From: Agrobacterium vitis
Lineage (GTDB): Bacteria > Pseudomonadota > Alphaproteobacteria > Rhizobiales > Rhizobiaceae
Reading direction: 5' to 3'
Length of the DNA: 64,000 nucleotides
Assembly (NCBI RefSeq): GCF_013337045.2
Contig: NZ_CP118262.1
Location: 124,001-188,000, forward strand
The notes under the pieces were generated by a model, which was given only the letters and a program-made list of their open reading frames with translations, ran no database searches and was not told where the DNA came from. Below, one piece after another: positions 15,478 to 23,900 of the stretch. A program made the translations under genes and the position numbers. Position 1 is the stretch's first letter. Each line of letters opens with the position of its first letter.

Positions 15478-17559
15478 TCAACTGCCTGCGCTCAACAGCA
15501 CGAGGCTGCGTGATTTCATGCCATAAGTTTCGGCGTCGCCGATGTCCTCGCTCTGCGTCTCGGGATCAGCCGTGGTCAGCTCGACGACCCAGCCCTTGCC
15601 GGAGCTCCCCGGCAGCTTGAATTCGACGTCGCCGTCATGAGGATTGAAGAGGACGAGGACGTCCTTCATCCCTTCGCCATCATCATTCATGTTCAAGCGG
15701 AGACCAATCGTCGTACTGCCTTCGTCGTCCCAATGTTCAGGAGTCTGCTCGCCGCCGCCAGGATTAAGCCAAGTCACCGCCATGCCGTCGCGCCAGCTTT
15801 CCCGGCGAAGAATGGGATTGTCCTGGCGCAGAGCAATCAAGCGCGTGGCGAACTGGCGGAGTTCGTCGGCCGAATCCGGCAGGTTCTCCCAGTGCACCCA
15901 GCTCAGTTCGCTGTCCTGGCAGTATCCATTGTTGTTGCCCATCTGGCTACGGCCGAACTCGTCGCCCGCCAGCAACATCGGCGTGCCGTGCGACAGGAAC
16001 AGCGTCGCCAGAAAGTTGCGCTTCTGGCGATCCCGGACGGCGTTGACCCCTTCATCGTCGGTCGGGCCCTCGACGCCGTAGTTGTCGCTTCTGTTGTCGT
16101 CGGAACCGTCCTTGTTGTCCTCGCCGTTGGCGTCGTTGTGCTTCTCATTGTAAGAGACGACGTCGTTGAGCGTGAAGCCGTCATGGGCGGTGATGAAGTT
16201 GACGCCCGCCCACGGTCTGCGGCCCCTAAGGTCATAGACGTCCCCCGACCCGAGCACGCGCGCTGCGAAGTCGCCGGTCGTGCCGTCGGTGTCTTTCCAA
16301 TAGTCGCGCACGGTGTCGCGATACTTGTCGTTCCACTCGGCCCAGCCCGGCGGAAAGCCGCCGACCTGGTAGCCGCCAGGACCGATGTCCCATGGTTCGC
16401 CGACAAGCTTGACCTTCGACAGAACGGGATCCTGACCGACCGCGTCGAAGAAACCGCCGCGTTGGTCGAAGCCTTCCGGCTCGCGCCCGAGGATGGTGCC
16501 AAGATCGAACCGGAAGCCGTCGACATGCATGTCCTCGGCCCAGTAACGCAGACTGTCTGTGACCATCTGCAGGACGCGCGGATGCGAGGTATTGACCGTG
16601 TTCCCGGTTCCAGTGTCGTTGATGTAGTAGCGGGGATCGTCCGGCATGGTCCGGTAATAGGAGAAGTTGTCGATGCCCTTGAACGACAGCGTCGGTCCGA
16701 GCTCGTTGCCTTCCGCGGTATGATTGTAGACGACGTCAAGAATGACTTCGATGCCGCCGTCGTGGAACGCGCGGACCATGTCCCGGAAGCCGGCAATGCC
16801 GTTGGGCCCGTAATAGCGGGAAGCCGGGGCGAAGAAGGCGAGCGAGTTGTATCCCCAGTAATTGTGGAGACCCTTGTCGATAAGATGGCTGTCGTCCGGA
16901 AAGAAGTGGATCGGCAGCAGCTCGATGGACGTGATACCGAGGCTTTTGACGTAGTCGATGATCGCCTTGTCGCCGAGGCCCTCGAACGTGCCGCGAAGCT
17001 TCTCCGGGACGGCGGGATGAAGCTTGGTGAAGCCTTTGACGTGGGTTTCGTAGAAGATGGTCTTTGACCAGGGAAGGTTAGGCTTCGCGTCCTTCTTCCA
17101 GTCGTGGTCCGTCGGATCGATCACGCGGCACTTCGGCATGACAGAGGCGCTGTCGCTGTCGTCGAATGCCATGTCCTTGTCGTCGCTGTCCATGTCGTAG
17201 GAGAAATGCGCCTTCGACCATTCGACATCGCCAGCCAGCTCGCGGGCGTACGGATCGATCAGGAGCTTGTTCGGATTGAAGCGATGGCCGTTCTCCGGAT
17301 CGTACGGGCCATGAACGCGGTAGCCGTAAAGCGCTCCGGGCTTTAATCCCGGCACGTAACCATGCCAGATCTCGTTGGTGAACTCCGGCAGCGTGATGCG
17401 CGCCGTCTCGTTCTTACCACTGTCGTCGAACAGACACAGTTCGATCCGCTCGGCATGCGCGCTGAAGATCGCGAAGTTGACGCCGTCGCCATCATAGTTC
17501 GCGCCAAGCCTGGTCCAGTCGCCTGGCCGGATGTCGCGGTCGTCGTGCTTGTTCGTCAT
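15478..17559 (-). CDS. glgX: Glycogen debranching enzyme GlgX
   Basis: A 693-residue GH13 isoamylase-type enzyme that cleaves alpha-1,6 branches of glycogen. An N-terminal CBM48-like domain (FAIFSAHAERIELCLFD, WHGYVPGL) precedes the catalytic barrel. Catalytic Asp is in DGFRFDLGTILGRE, Glu in LVGEPWDIG, and the transition-state Asp in FITAHDGFTLND. Length fits the family. It has no other glycogen genes beside it; instead it neighbours a DUF892 stress gene upstream and a hypothetical gene downstream. This fits a stress-linked glucan or trehalose-mobilising set (see the GH15 enzyme at 21 kb). A TreX-type trehalose-pathway role is the alternative. Confidence 0.92.
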   Translation of the reverse strand: MTNKHDDRDIRPGDWTRLGANYDGDGVNFAIFSAHAERIELCLFDDSGKNETARITLPEFTNEIWHGYVPGLKPGALYGYRVHGPYDPENGHRFNPNKLLIDPYARELAGDVEWSKAHFSYDMDSDDKDMAFDDSDSASVMPKCRVIDPTDHDWKKDAKPNLPWSKTIFYETHVKGFTKLHPAVPEKLRGTFEGLGDKAIIDYVKSLGITSIELLPIHFFPDDSHLIDKGLHNYWGYNSLAFFAPASRYYGPNGIAGFRDMVRAFHDGGIEVILDVVYNHTAEGNELGPTLSFKGIDNFSYYRTMPDDPRYYINDTGTGNTVNTSHPRVLQMVTDSLRYWAEDMHVDGFRFDLGTILGREPEGFDQRGGFFDAVGQDPVLSKVKLVGEPWDIGPGGYQVGGFPPGWAEWNDKYRDTVRDYWKDTDGTTGDFAARVLGSGDVYDLRGRRPWAGVNFITAHDGFTLNDVVSYNEKHNDANGEDNKDGSDDNRSDNYGVEGPTDDEGVNAVRDRQKRNFLATLFLSHGTPMLLAGDEFGRSQMGNNNGYCQDSELSWVHWENLPDSADELRQFATRLIALRQDNPILRRESWRDGMAVTWLNPGGGEQTPEHWDDEGSTTIGLRLNMNDDGEGMKDVLVLFNPHDGDVEFKLPGSSGKGWVVELTTADPETQSEDIGDAETYGMKSRSLVLLSAGS

Positions 17560-17607
17560 GGAAATCCTTGTTCGTTGAATCGGAGCGAGAAATATGGAAG
17601 GCAGAAT

Positions 17608-17633
17608 GTCCGGCCAGCCGAAACCGGCCGGAC
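17608..17633 (-). terminator. Hairpin between DUF892 gene and glgX
   Basis: An 8-bp perfect inverted repeat (GTCCGGCC ... GGCCGGAC) with a 10-base loop lies just after the stop of the upstream minus-strand gene. No strong T-run follows. It may separate the stress gene from glgX. Confidence 0.45.
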
Positions 17634-17639
17634 GATTGG

Positions 17640-18143
17640 TCAGGCGGCTTTTTCGGCGTTCTGGTTGACAACCGAGGTCGCGATCGACGTCAGGGCGAGG
17701 TCGGTCGCCTGCTCTTCGTCAAGCGTCGTCTGCAGGAGCTTGGCGGCGTCCTTCATGCCCAGTTCAAGCGCCCAGGTGCGCAGCGTGCCATAGCGCGACA
17801 TCTCATAGTGCTCGACGGCCTGGGCCGCGGCGAGAAGGCCGGCGTCGAGGGCAGGCGTGCCGGCATATTCTTCCATGATTTCGGAGCCTTCCTTGACGAT
17901 GCCCATCATGGCGTCGCAGGTCTTCTGCTCCGGTTTCTTGCCGATGATCTTGAAGACTTCTTCGAGACGCTCAACATGAACCTTGGTCTCGGCGAGGTGT
18001 TTGGTGAAGGCATCCTTGAGCTGCTTGCTCTTGGCGGCATCGTGCATCTTCGGCAGCGTCGAGACGATCTTGTGCTCCGCGAAGTAGACGTCTTTCAGTG
18101 TATCATGAAACAGTACGTCGAGGGTCTTGGATTCTTTGGCCAT
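17640..18143 (-). CDS. DUF892 (YciE/YciF-type) ferritin-like protein
   Basis: A 167-residue four-helix protein. Family-typical segments are LDVLFHDTLKDVYFAEHKI, HLAETKVHVERLEEVF and AVEHYEMSRYGTLRTWA; the Glu and His residues in them form the di-metal site of ferritin-like proteins. It is a paralogue of the protein at 26968-27474 (same DTLKD[VI]YFAE, EHYE[MI][SA]RYGTL). Members are strongly stress-induced, but the reaction is not settled. A perfect EcfG-type promoter sits 162 bases upstream (18305-18329), and GGAGCCAAC precedes the start. Confidence 0.92.
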   Translation of the reverse strand: MAKESKTLDVLFHDTLKDVYFAEHKIVSTLPKMHDAAKSKQLKDAFTKHLAETKVHVERLEEVFKIIGKKPEQKTCDAMMGIVKEGSEIMEEYAGTPALDAGLLAAAQAVEHYEMSRYGTLRTWALELGMKDAAKLLQTTLDEEQATDLALTSIATSVVNQNAEKAA

Positions 18144-18304
18144 GTTGGCTCCTGGGTTTTAAGGTTGTGGGAAGATATGGGCACGTTTTCGTCTGAACCG
18201 GCCATCTGGCAGATGCTCTCATCGCTTGTCAGCGATCCGGCAGAGTCATGCATTTGTCGGGAATGCCTTTGAGGTCGAGCGCGATCACACGACCGTGAGC
18301 GACT

Positions 18305-18329
18305 AACGACACGGCAGGATTTTTGTTCC
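18305..18329 (-). promoter_or_regulatory. EcfG-type stress promoter (minus) for DUF892 gene
   Basis: GGAAC, a 17-base spacer ending in C, then GTT on the minus strand. This is the consensus of the alphaproteobacterial general-stress sigma factor (GGAAC-N16/17-CGTT). It points at the DUF892 gene starting at 18143 and lies back to back with the promoter at 18372. Confidence 0.7.
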
Positions 18330-18371
18330 GCTTCAACGGTTGCCTCGTTGGGTCCTCGACTTCATGCTTCC

Positions 18372-18396
18372 GGAACTAAGTAGGGAAGCACGGGTT
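18372..18396 (+). promoter_or_regulatory. EcfG-type stress promoter (plus) for response regulator
   Basis: GGAAC-N17-GTT, only 7 bases before the ATG at 18404. The transcript would start at or next to the ATG and would be almost leaderless. The paralogous regulator at 50274-50663 has the same layout with CTT in place of GTT. Confidence 0.75.
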
Positions 18397-18403
18397 ACAG
18401 GGC

Positions 18404-18796
18404 ATGGAAAACAGCTCTTTTAACGCCCTCTCTGAACCGATCGCACTTGTTGTCGACGACGAGCCACTTATTCTGATGGACACGTCAGACATCATCCGGG
18501 ATGCAGGATACGCGGTCATTGAGGCGCGGTCCGCCGACGAGGCGTTCGCGTTTCTCGAAAGACATAGTTCGCTCCAGCTTCTGTTCACCGATGATCAAAC
18601 CGGTGGAAGTCTTGACGGATTGGATCTCGCCCGCAAAGTTGTCGAACGCTGGCCGCACATAGAGGTCATCGTTGCGTCCGGCGCCCGGGTACCCAAGGAA
18701 GGCGAGCTTCCCGATAGCGCGAGCTTCATACGAAAGCCGTTCACTGCCCAAACAGTCCTGGAGATCCTGCGCGAGCATTTTCCTACCGAAGCATGA
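18404..18796 (+). CDS. Single-domain response regulator, stress-linked, altered phospho-site loop
   Basis: A 130-residue receiver domain without output. The acid pair is VVDDE, the phospho-acceptor is Asp63 (LLFTD) and the conserved Lys is 111 (IRKPF). It is a close paralogue of the protein at 50274-50663 (identical EPIALVVDDEPLILMDT and RHSSLQLLFTD). In this copy the usual V-Q-M-P-G after the Asp is D-Q-T-G-G, so the conserved Met-Pro step is lost. The fold should hold, but phosphorylation behaviour may differ. An EcfG-type promoter lies directly upstream. Confidence 0.88.
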   Translation: MENSSFNALSEPIALVVDDEPLILMDTSDIIRDAGYAVIEARSADEAFAFLERHSSLQLLFTDDQTGGSLDGLDLARKVVERWPHIEVIVASGARVPKEGELPDSASFIRKPFTAQTVLEILREHFPTEA

Positions 18797-19058
18797 TCCT
18801 CGGTTGTACTGGCTGTTTAGAACAACGCGGGAGCCGTAGCTCTCCGCTCCGGCAATTTTGCTGGCGAACGCCGTCGCTACGACGAGGATCGTGGTTCATG
18901 AATCAACCAGCCGACTGATCTTGGGGCTGCTGTTCGAGAAACCAACGCACCGCATAGTGGTTCTCTTATTTGGCCTCCCTAGCCCGCCGGGCCTCGTACG
19001 TTTTACACGGTGCGCAAGAATGGTGTCTGCACGCTATCAGGAGCGCGTGCGATCAGCA

Positions 19059-19498
19059 TCAACGATATGGCCTGCTTCGATCCGATTTCGCGAAGCATCC
19101 CTTCCTGGTCATCTTGCAAGGGTTCTCTGCTTGGCTCCCGGGCGGGAGCATGTTGGCCGCGGCGATCGCACTCCCTAATGGCTTTGCCCCTGCGGAAATC
19201 AGCAACCTTGATAAATTCCTCGTCGCCGTTTTACGCGCAACGGAAAGCGCGGTTTCATCATCGGAGCTCGTCGCATTGGGATTTGCACCATGGGCAAGAA
19301 GGGCGGCGACCACATCAGGTCAGTTGTCCTCATTGTTTGCCTGTTCCAACAGTGGAGTCCACTCGCGGATGTCCCTGGCTTCGAGATCAGCACCCCTTTG
19401 AAAGAGGAGGTCGATCGCATCGGGGTCTGTCACGATATGAAGAAGGGTCCCTTATATCGCGCTGCAGATCTCTGCCCGTCATGGCGGGAGGATCCATG
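19059..19498 (-). pseudogene. Ankyrin-repeat protein, degraded
   Basis: On the minus strand one frame reads IDLLFQRGADLEARDIREWT, then PLLEQANNEDN, a TGA stop (19320-19322), and continues without a shift as PDVVAALLAHGANPNATSS. These are ankyrin units split by a nonsense codon. Upstream, the likely N-terminus (MTGRDLQRDI) is in another frame, so a one- or two-base change near 19458 also breaks it. The tail after residue ~55 of the lower piece no longer looks like ankyrin. The flanking bases 18797-19058 hold no recognisable gene. The intact gene probably encoded a small cytoplasmic ankyrin protein. Confidence 0.7.
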
Positions 19499-19628
19499 CT
19501 ACTTCCGACGACGCTGAGACCTGCGTCACATTCGGTATGCTGTTCGCGGATCAACCCGCGTACCGACAGTCTGAGTGGCTTTCGCGGCGCTCTTATCCGG
19601 TCAATGCCGACAATGGTCGCCGGTCTAG

Positions 19629-19922
19629 CTACCAGAGCTTCTTGGACTTTGTGTTCCGCGTCGCCACATGGACGAGCACTGCGGTTGACAACAAAATGGA
19701 TGAGACCAATGCCGCTACAGACAGCAGGCCTCCGTTGGTGATCTCAATTTCGGCACTGAGCCCCGCGTCATTTGTCACCATGATCAAGGCATTGGCGTGC
19801 TGACGCTGTGAAAGGAACGGTTGAGCCGATCCGGAAAGACCGTCGGGCGACCCAATCAAACGCTCTTGAGGGCGCAGCTCGCTGACCTCGTCCTGTAGCT
19901 CGTTTGTCGGCAATTGGTTCAT
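19629..19922 (-). CDS. Small single-pass membrane protein, hypothetical
   Basis: A 97-residue protein with a polar N-terminal half (MNQLPTNELQDEVSELRPQE) and one clear hydrophobic segment near the end (LLSVAALVSSILLSTAVLV) followed by a short basic tail (RNTKSKKLW). A good Shine-Dalgarno (TAGGAGAA) lies 9 bases before the ATG. The layout suggests a cytoplasmic domain anchored by a C-terminal membrane helix. No family is recognised. Confidence 0.55.
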   Translation of the reverse strand: MNQLPTNELQDEVSELRPQERLIGSPDGLSGSAQPFLSQRQHANALIMVTNDAGLSAEIEITNGGLLSVAALVSSILLSTAVLVHVATRNTKSKKLW

Positions 19923-20149
19923 TTCTCTGTTCTCCTATGGCGTCTTTCCTGGCGCAACGCTCTGATGCCTCCCCGTAACGTGTGGCATCTTGAGTGAGCA
20001 TGCACAACGCGTGCAGCAGACCGGCTGGGACGGCAACGTAATGTTGCCCTTCCCCGGCATATCGAGACCGTAGGGAATAGTAACGGGTTTTCGAACAGAA
20101 GGTGTTGAAGCCGGCCGCTCGACTTATTGGGTCGGCGGCCAGGCGCATA

Positions 20150-21013
20150 TCAGATCATGATCTCGCCGCCGGTCACGGGAATGACGGCCCCCGTCATGTA
20201 GCTTCCGAGATCAGAGGCAAGGAGGACATATGCCCCCGCCAGCTCCATTGGCTGCCCGGCTCGGCCGATGAGAGTGTTTTCTCCAAATTTTGCAGCTTTC
20301 TCGGCCGGCATGGTCGAAGGAATAAGAGGCGTCCAAATCGGCCCCGGTGCGACCGCATTCACGCGGATGCCCTTTTTCGCGAGCATCTCGGCGAGACCGG
20401 CGGTAAAGTTTGAAATCGCACCCTTTGTGGACGCATATGCCAAGAGCTGGGGCGACGGTTGCCGAGACTGGATCGAGGTCGTGTTAATGATCGAGCTGCC
20501 CGGCTTCATGTGCACAACGGCCGCCTTCGACAGGAAAAAAGGTGCGTAGATGTTCGTGCGGAAAGTTTCGTCCCACTCCTCGGCAGTGATGTCGGCGATG
20601 TCGTCATAGGTCCGCTGGAACGCAGCATTATTTACGAGGATATCAATACCCCCAAGCTCGTCGACGGCGCGCTGTACCAGATTCTGGCAATGCGCTTCGT
20701 TCTTGATGTCACCTGGAACGACAAGAGCCTTACGACCGGCTTCCTCGATCCACTTGGCGGTGTCGCGGGCGTCGTCGTCCTCGTTGAGGTAGGAAATGAC
20801 GACGTCGGCCCCTTCTCTAGCAAACGCGATAGCGACCGCCTTGCCGATCCCGGAGTCGGCTCCGGTGATGAGGGCGACTTTACCGGTCAGCTTGCCGTCA
20901 CCTTTGTAGGACTTCTCGCCATGATCGGGGACAGGTTTCATGTCCGCCGTCTTGCCCGGTGGCTCCTGCTGCTGTTGCGGATATGGCGGAGTGGGGTGTC
21001 GAGTGTCTTCCAT
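20150..21013 (-). CDS. SDR oxidoreductase, YghA/glucose-1-dehydrogenase-like
   Basis: A 287-residue short-chain dehydrogenase. The N-terminal ~40 residues are a Pro/Gln-rich extension typical of the YghA group (PYPQQQQEPPGK). The NAD(P) motif is TGADSGIGKAVA, followed by LVNNAAFQ, the catalytic Ser region NTTSIQS and the Y-x3-K pair (YASTKGA). I chose the start at 21013 because AGGAGA lies directly before it; the longer frame to 21070 would run through the promoter. An EcfG promoter at 21044-21068 leaves a ~30-base leader. It is divergent from GH15 and SMP-30 genes, so it may oxidise glucose to gluconolactone in that context. Confidence 0.9.
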   Translation of the reverse strand: MEDTRHPTPPYPQQQQEPPGKTADMKPVPDHGEKSYKGDGKLTGKVALITGADSGIGKAVAIAFAREGADVVISYLNEDDDARDTAKWIEEAGRKALVVPGDIKNEAHCQNLVQRAVDELGGIDILVNNAAFQRTYDDIADITAEEWDETFRTNIYAPFFLSKAAVVHMKPGSSIINTTSIQSRQPSPQLLAYASTKGAISNFTAGLAEMLAKKGIRVNAVAPGPIWTPLIPSTMPAEKAAKFGENTLIGRAGQPMELAGAYVLLASDLGSYMTGAVIPVTGGEIMI

Positions 21014-21043
21014 TATATCTCTCCTTTTAGAGGTCAGGCGATA

Positions 21044-21068
21044 AACCGTGAAGGGCGCTTCGGGTTCC
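21044..21068 (-). promoter_or_regulatory. EcfG-type stress promoter (minus) for SDR gene
   Basis: GGAAC-N17-GTTT on the minus strand, about 30 bases before the SDR start codon at 21013. Spacer length is identical to the other stress promoters of the window. Confidence 0.75.
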
Positions 21069-21183
21069 ACTCGGATGATTTCGAGCTTGCTTGGAACAAC
21101 AGTGGGCCGCCGCGGCTTTTCTCCGCGAAATCCACATCACCTTGGCCGCTCGTTTTTGCCAGGACAGTTCGAATTGGCCGTCA

Positions 21184-22971
21184 ATGCTGCATCACCTCGT
21201 CCCCGAACGCACCCATGGTTTTCTTCCCCTCGAACATTATGCGGCTATCGGAGATGGGCGCTCCGTCGCTCTCATCGGAGCGGACGGTTCCATCGACTGG
21301 TGGTGTGCGCCGGAGATGGATTCGCCACCGCTCTTCAATCGGATGCACGACAGCGATGGCGGACGTTTCTCGATTACGCCGGCGGAGCCATTCGAGATCG
21401 AGCGCCGGTACCGGCAGAACAGTAATGTTCTCGAGACGATCTTCATCACGCAAAATGGGCGCGCCCGGGTCACGGAGTCGCTGAACAGCGGTGTTTCCGG
21501 GCGGCTTCCATGGTGCGAACTGGCACGCCGGATCGAAGGTCTATCTGGATCGGTCGAGTTTCAGATCAGGCTCAATCCAATCTGTGCCCAAGGGGAGGTC
21601 AACCGGGCAGATCACCCGAACGCAAAAATCCGCTATATCGGCGATCTGACAACGACCTTCTGCCACGACGACCGAGTGCAGGTCACGCTCGACAGCGACG
21701 AACTTACCGAAGTGACCTATGTCGCAAGAGAAGGGATCCGGACATGCGTCGCACTGCTCGTTGCTGATCGGGCACCGCTTGCGATACCTCGCCTTTCCGA
21801 CATAGATGCCCGCATCGATCTGAGCGACGAAGAATGGCGACGGTGGGCGGCACAGCTCACCTACGATGGACCCTTCGCCACCGATCTGATCAGATGCGCA
21901 CTCTCGCTGAAATTTCTGTTGTTTTCGGAAACCGGTGCTATCGCTGCTGCTGCAACCGCAGGCCTGCCCGAGCGGATCGGTGGTGACAAGAACTATGACT
22001 ACCGCTTCGCCTGGGTGAGGGACGCGGCATACACGATCAAGGCGCTGCTGCGCGCCGGTGCCCTGTCCGAGCCGATCGCTGCATTCGGATGGCTCGTCCG
22101 CACGATTGAGGCCGATGGCCCGGAGCCGCACGTCGTCTATACCTTGCGCGGAAACGAGGTGCCGGATGAGACGGTGATCGCAGTGCCCGGCTATCTCGGT
22201 TCCTCGCCGGTGAGACGAGGCAATCGCGCAAAGCAACAGATCCAACTGAGTTGTTACGGCGATTTCCTGGAGACGGCGTCGCTGTTCGCAGATATGGGTC
22301 ACGTCCTCGATCCGGCGGCATCGAAGCTCTTAGCCCGGTTGGCGGATCAGGTGGTCGAACGGTGGAAACTGAAGGACTCCGGCATCTGGGAACTGGAGGA
22401 TGAGCAGCATTACACCTTTTCCAAGATCGGTTGCTGGCTGGCGCTGGACCGGGCCGTGATGCTGGCGGATGACGGTCATATAGAAAAACACCAGAGGGAA
22501 ATCTGGTCGAAGGAGCGGGAGATCATCCGCGATTGGATAGACGAGAACTGCTGGTCGGACTCCAAGCAGGCATACACGTTTTATGCTGGCACAGACAGAC
22601 TGGACGCTTCTCTGTTGCTTGCCACACGATTCGGTTTCGGCCGCAACGACCGCCTGCGGATGACCCGCCAAGCAATCGAGTACGAACTTGCGGTCGGGCC
22701 GCTGGTCTATCGCTACTCCGGCGCTGCGCAGGAGGAGGGGGCGTTCGTGGCCTGCTCTTGCTGGCTGGTCGAAGCCTATGCTTTCCTCGGCGAGGTGGAC
22801 CGCGCTGAGGAAATGCTCGGCGAGCTCCTAAAGCCGCTCGGAAACAATTTCGGCATCCTCAACGAACAGATTGATCCAAGCACAGGCGCAGGCCTCGGCA
22901 ACATGCCGCAGGGACTGAGCCATCTGGCACTGCTTCACGCCATATTCTCGATACAGGAGAACCGCACATGA
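21184..22971 (+). CDS. GH15 glucoamylase/trehalase-like glycoside hydrolase
   Basis: A 595-residue enzyme of the GH15 glucoamylase/trehalase-like group. The N-terminal beta domain has YAAIGDGRSVALIGADGSID and WWCAPEMDSPP. The alpha/alpha-barrel begins with YDYRFAWVRDAAYTIKALL and ends with EEGAFVACSCWLVEAY, which contain the expected catalytic and binding acids. Substrates in the family are starch-type glucans or trehalose, releasing glucose. The start at 21184 (MLHHLVPERTHGFLPLEHY) is favoured because the upstream 31 residues lack family features and overlap the divergent promoter region. It overlaps the SMP-30 gene by 4 bases. Confidence 0.88.
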   Translation: MLHHLVPERTHGFLPLEHYAAIGDGRSVALIGADGSIDWWCAPEMDSPPLFNRMHDSDGGRFSITPAEPFEIERRYRQNSNVLETIFITQNGRARVTESLNSGVSGRLPWCELARRIEGLSGSVEFQIRLNPICAQGEVNRADHPNAKIRYIGDLTTTFCHDDRVQVTLDSDELTEVTYVAREGIRTCVALLVADRAPLAIPRLSDIDARIDLSDEEWRRWAAQLTYDGPFATDLIRCALSLKFLLFSETGAIAAAATAGLPERIGGDKNYDYRFAWVRDAAYTIKALLRAGALSEPIAAFGWLVRTIEADGPEPHVVYTLRGNEVPDETVIAVPGYLGSSPVRRGNRAKQQIQLSCYGDFLETASLFADMGHVLDPAASKLLARLADQVVERWKLKDSGIWELEDEQHYTFSKIGCWLALDRAVMLADDGHIEKHQREIWSKEREIIRDWIDENCWSDSKQAYTFYAGTDRLDASLLLATRFGFGRNDRLRMTRQAIEYELAVGPLVYRYSGAAQEEGAFVACSCWLVEAYAFLGEVDRAEEMLGELLKPLGNNFGILNEQIDPSTGAGLGNMPQGLSHLALLHAIFSIQENRT

Positions 22972-23813
22972 CCGCCGAACTTCTCGACGCGGACCTGCCA
23001 CTCAATCAGCTCGGCGAGGGGGCCTTCTGGAGCAGCCAAAACTCGGCGCTCTATTGGGTCGATATCGCCGGGAAGACAGTTCACGCCTATCGCTTACCCG
23101 ACAAGGTCCATTCGTCATGGAGACTTTCGAAGGAAGTCAGTTTCGCCTTCCCTCGCGAGGATGGTAAGCTGCTCGTCGGTCTCAGTGACGGGGTCTACGA
23201 GTACGGCCCCGAGAGCGGCGAGGAGGTGCCGATCGCCCTTCTCGATCTTCCGAGTGGCCACCGTTTGAACGATGGGAAGCTGGATCCGGCCGGGCGACTA
23301 TGGGTCGGGACCATCAACACCGCCGACGAGCCGAGCGAGACTGCTGCACTTTACGTGCTGCGGGAAGATCAACTGGTGGAAGTCGAGGGTGGCTACGAAA
23401 ATGCCAATGGGAAGGCCTGGAGCCCAGACGGTACCGTTATGTATCACGCCGATACCAGCCGCGGAACGATATGGGCGTATGACTACGATGTCGAAACCGG
23501 AACGCCGTCGAACAAGCGGGTCCTCGTCAGGCATGAAGACTGGAACCCGGACGGCCTGTGCATTGATCCAGAGGGAAATCTCCTGGTCGCAGTCTTCGGC
23601 GGCGCCCGCGTCGAGGCCTATTCGCACCGCGCCGAGCATTTGCGTGACATCGAATTGCCCGTACCGAATGTGACCAGTTGCGATCTTGCAGAAGACGGGA
23701 CGCTGTTCGTCACCACGGCCTTCGACGGGATGTCATCGGAGGCTCGAGCGAGGGCGCCGTTGTCTGGTGCAACCTTCAAATGCCAATATCACCAGGGACA
23801 TGAGCATGTTTAA
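22968..23813 (+). CDS. SMP-30/gluconolactonase-family protein
   Basis: A 281-residue six-bladed propeller of the SMP-30/LRE group. Signature pieces are LGEGAFWSSQNSALYWVDI, HRLNDGKLDPAGRLWVGT, ENANGKAWSPDGTVMYHADT and NPDGLCIDPEGNL; the Glu, Asn and Asp in them bind the catalytic metal. Members hydrolyse sugar lactones such as gluconolactone. The start overlaps the GH15 stop (ATGA). With GH15 releasing glucose and the divergent SDR possibly oxidising it, this gene would complete a glucose-to-gluconate route. That pathway is inferred from neighbours. Confidence 0.9.
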   Translation: MTAELLDADLPLNQLGEGAFWSSQNSALYWVDIAGKTVHAYRLPDKVHSSWRLSKEVSFAFPREDGKLLVGLSDGVYEYGPESGEEVPIALLDLPSGHRLNDGKLDPAGRLWVGTINTADEPSETAALYVLREDQLVEVEGGYENANGKAWSPDGTVMYHADTSRGTIWAYDYDVETGTPSNKRVLVRHEDWNPDGLCIDPEGNLLVAVFGGARVEAYSHRAEHLRDIELPVPNVTSCDLAEDGTLFVTTAFDGMSSEARARAPLSGATFKCQYHQGHEHV

Positions 23814-23841
23814 TTCTCCTTGATGCGAATGGGGCCGTCCT

Positions 23842-23866
23842 GGAACCTGCTTCCGGTCATGACGTT
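23842..23866 (+). promoter_or_regulatory. EcfG-type stress promoter for DUF6766 gene
   Basis: GGAAC-N17-GTTT (preceded by C) on the plus strand, 34 bases before the ATG at 23901. Confidence 0.75.
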
Positions 23867-23900
23867 TTTACGACGTCAAGCGTAGTGGGAGGGACAAAGA

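Noticed and set aside
15637..17067. Long plus-strand frame opposite glgX (476 aa)
   Set aside because: It is the antisense shadow of a well-supported GH13 gene in GC-rich DNA; it has no ribosome site or domain.
18858..19178. Plus-strand frames between the response regulator and the ankyrin remnant
   Set aside because: Composition is random-like and there is no ribosome site; the minus strand carries the ankyrin signal.
21093..21115. GGAAC followed by CTTTT as a stress promoter for the GH15 gene
   Set aside because: Spacer is 18 bases and the -10 is CTT, so it matches neither element well.
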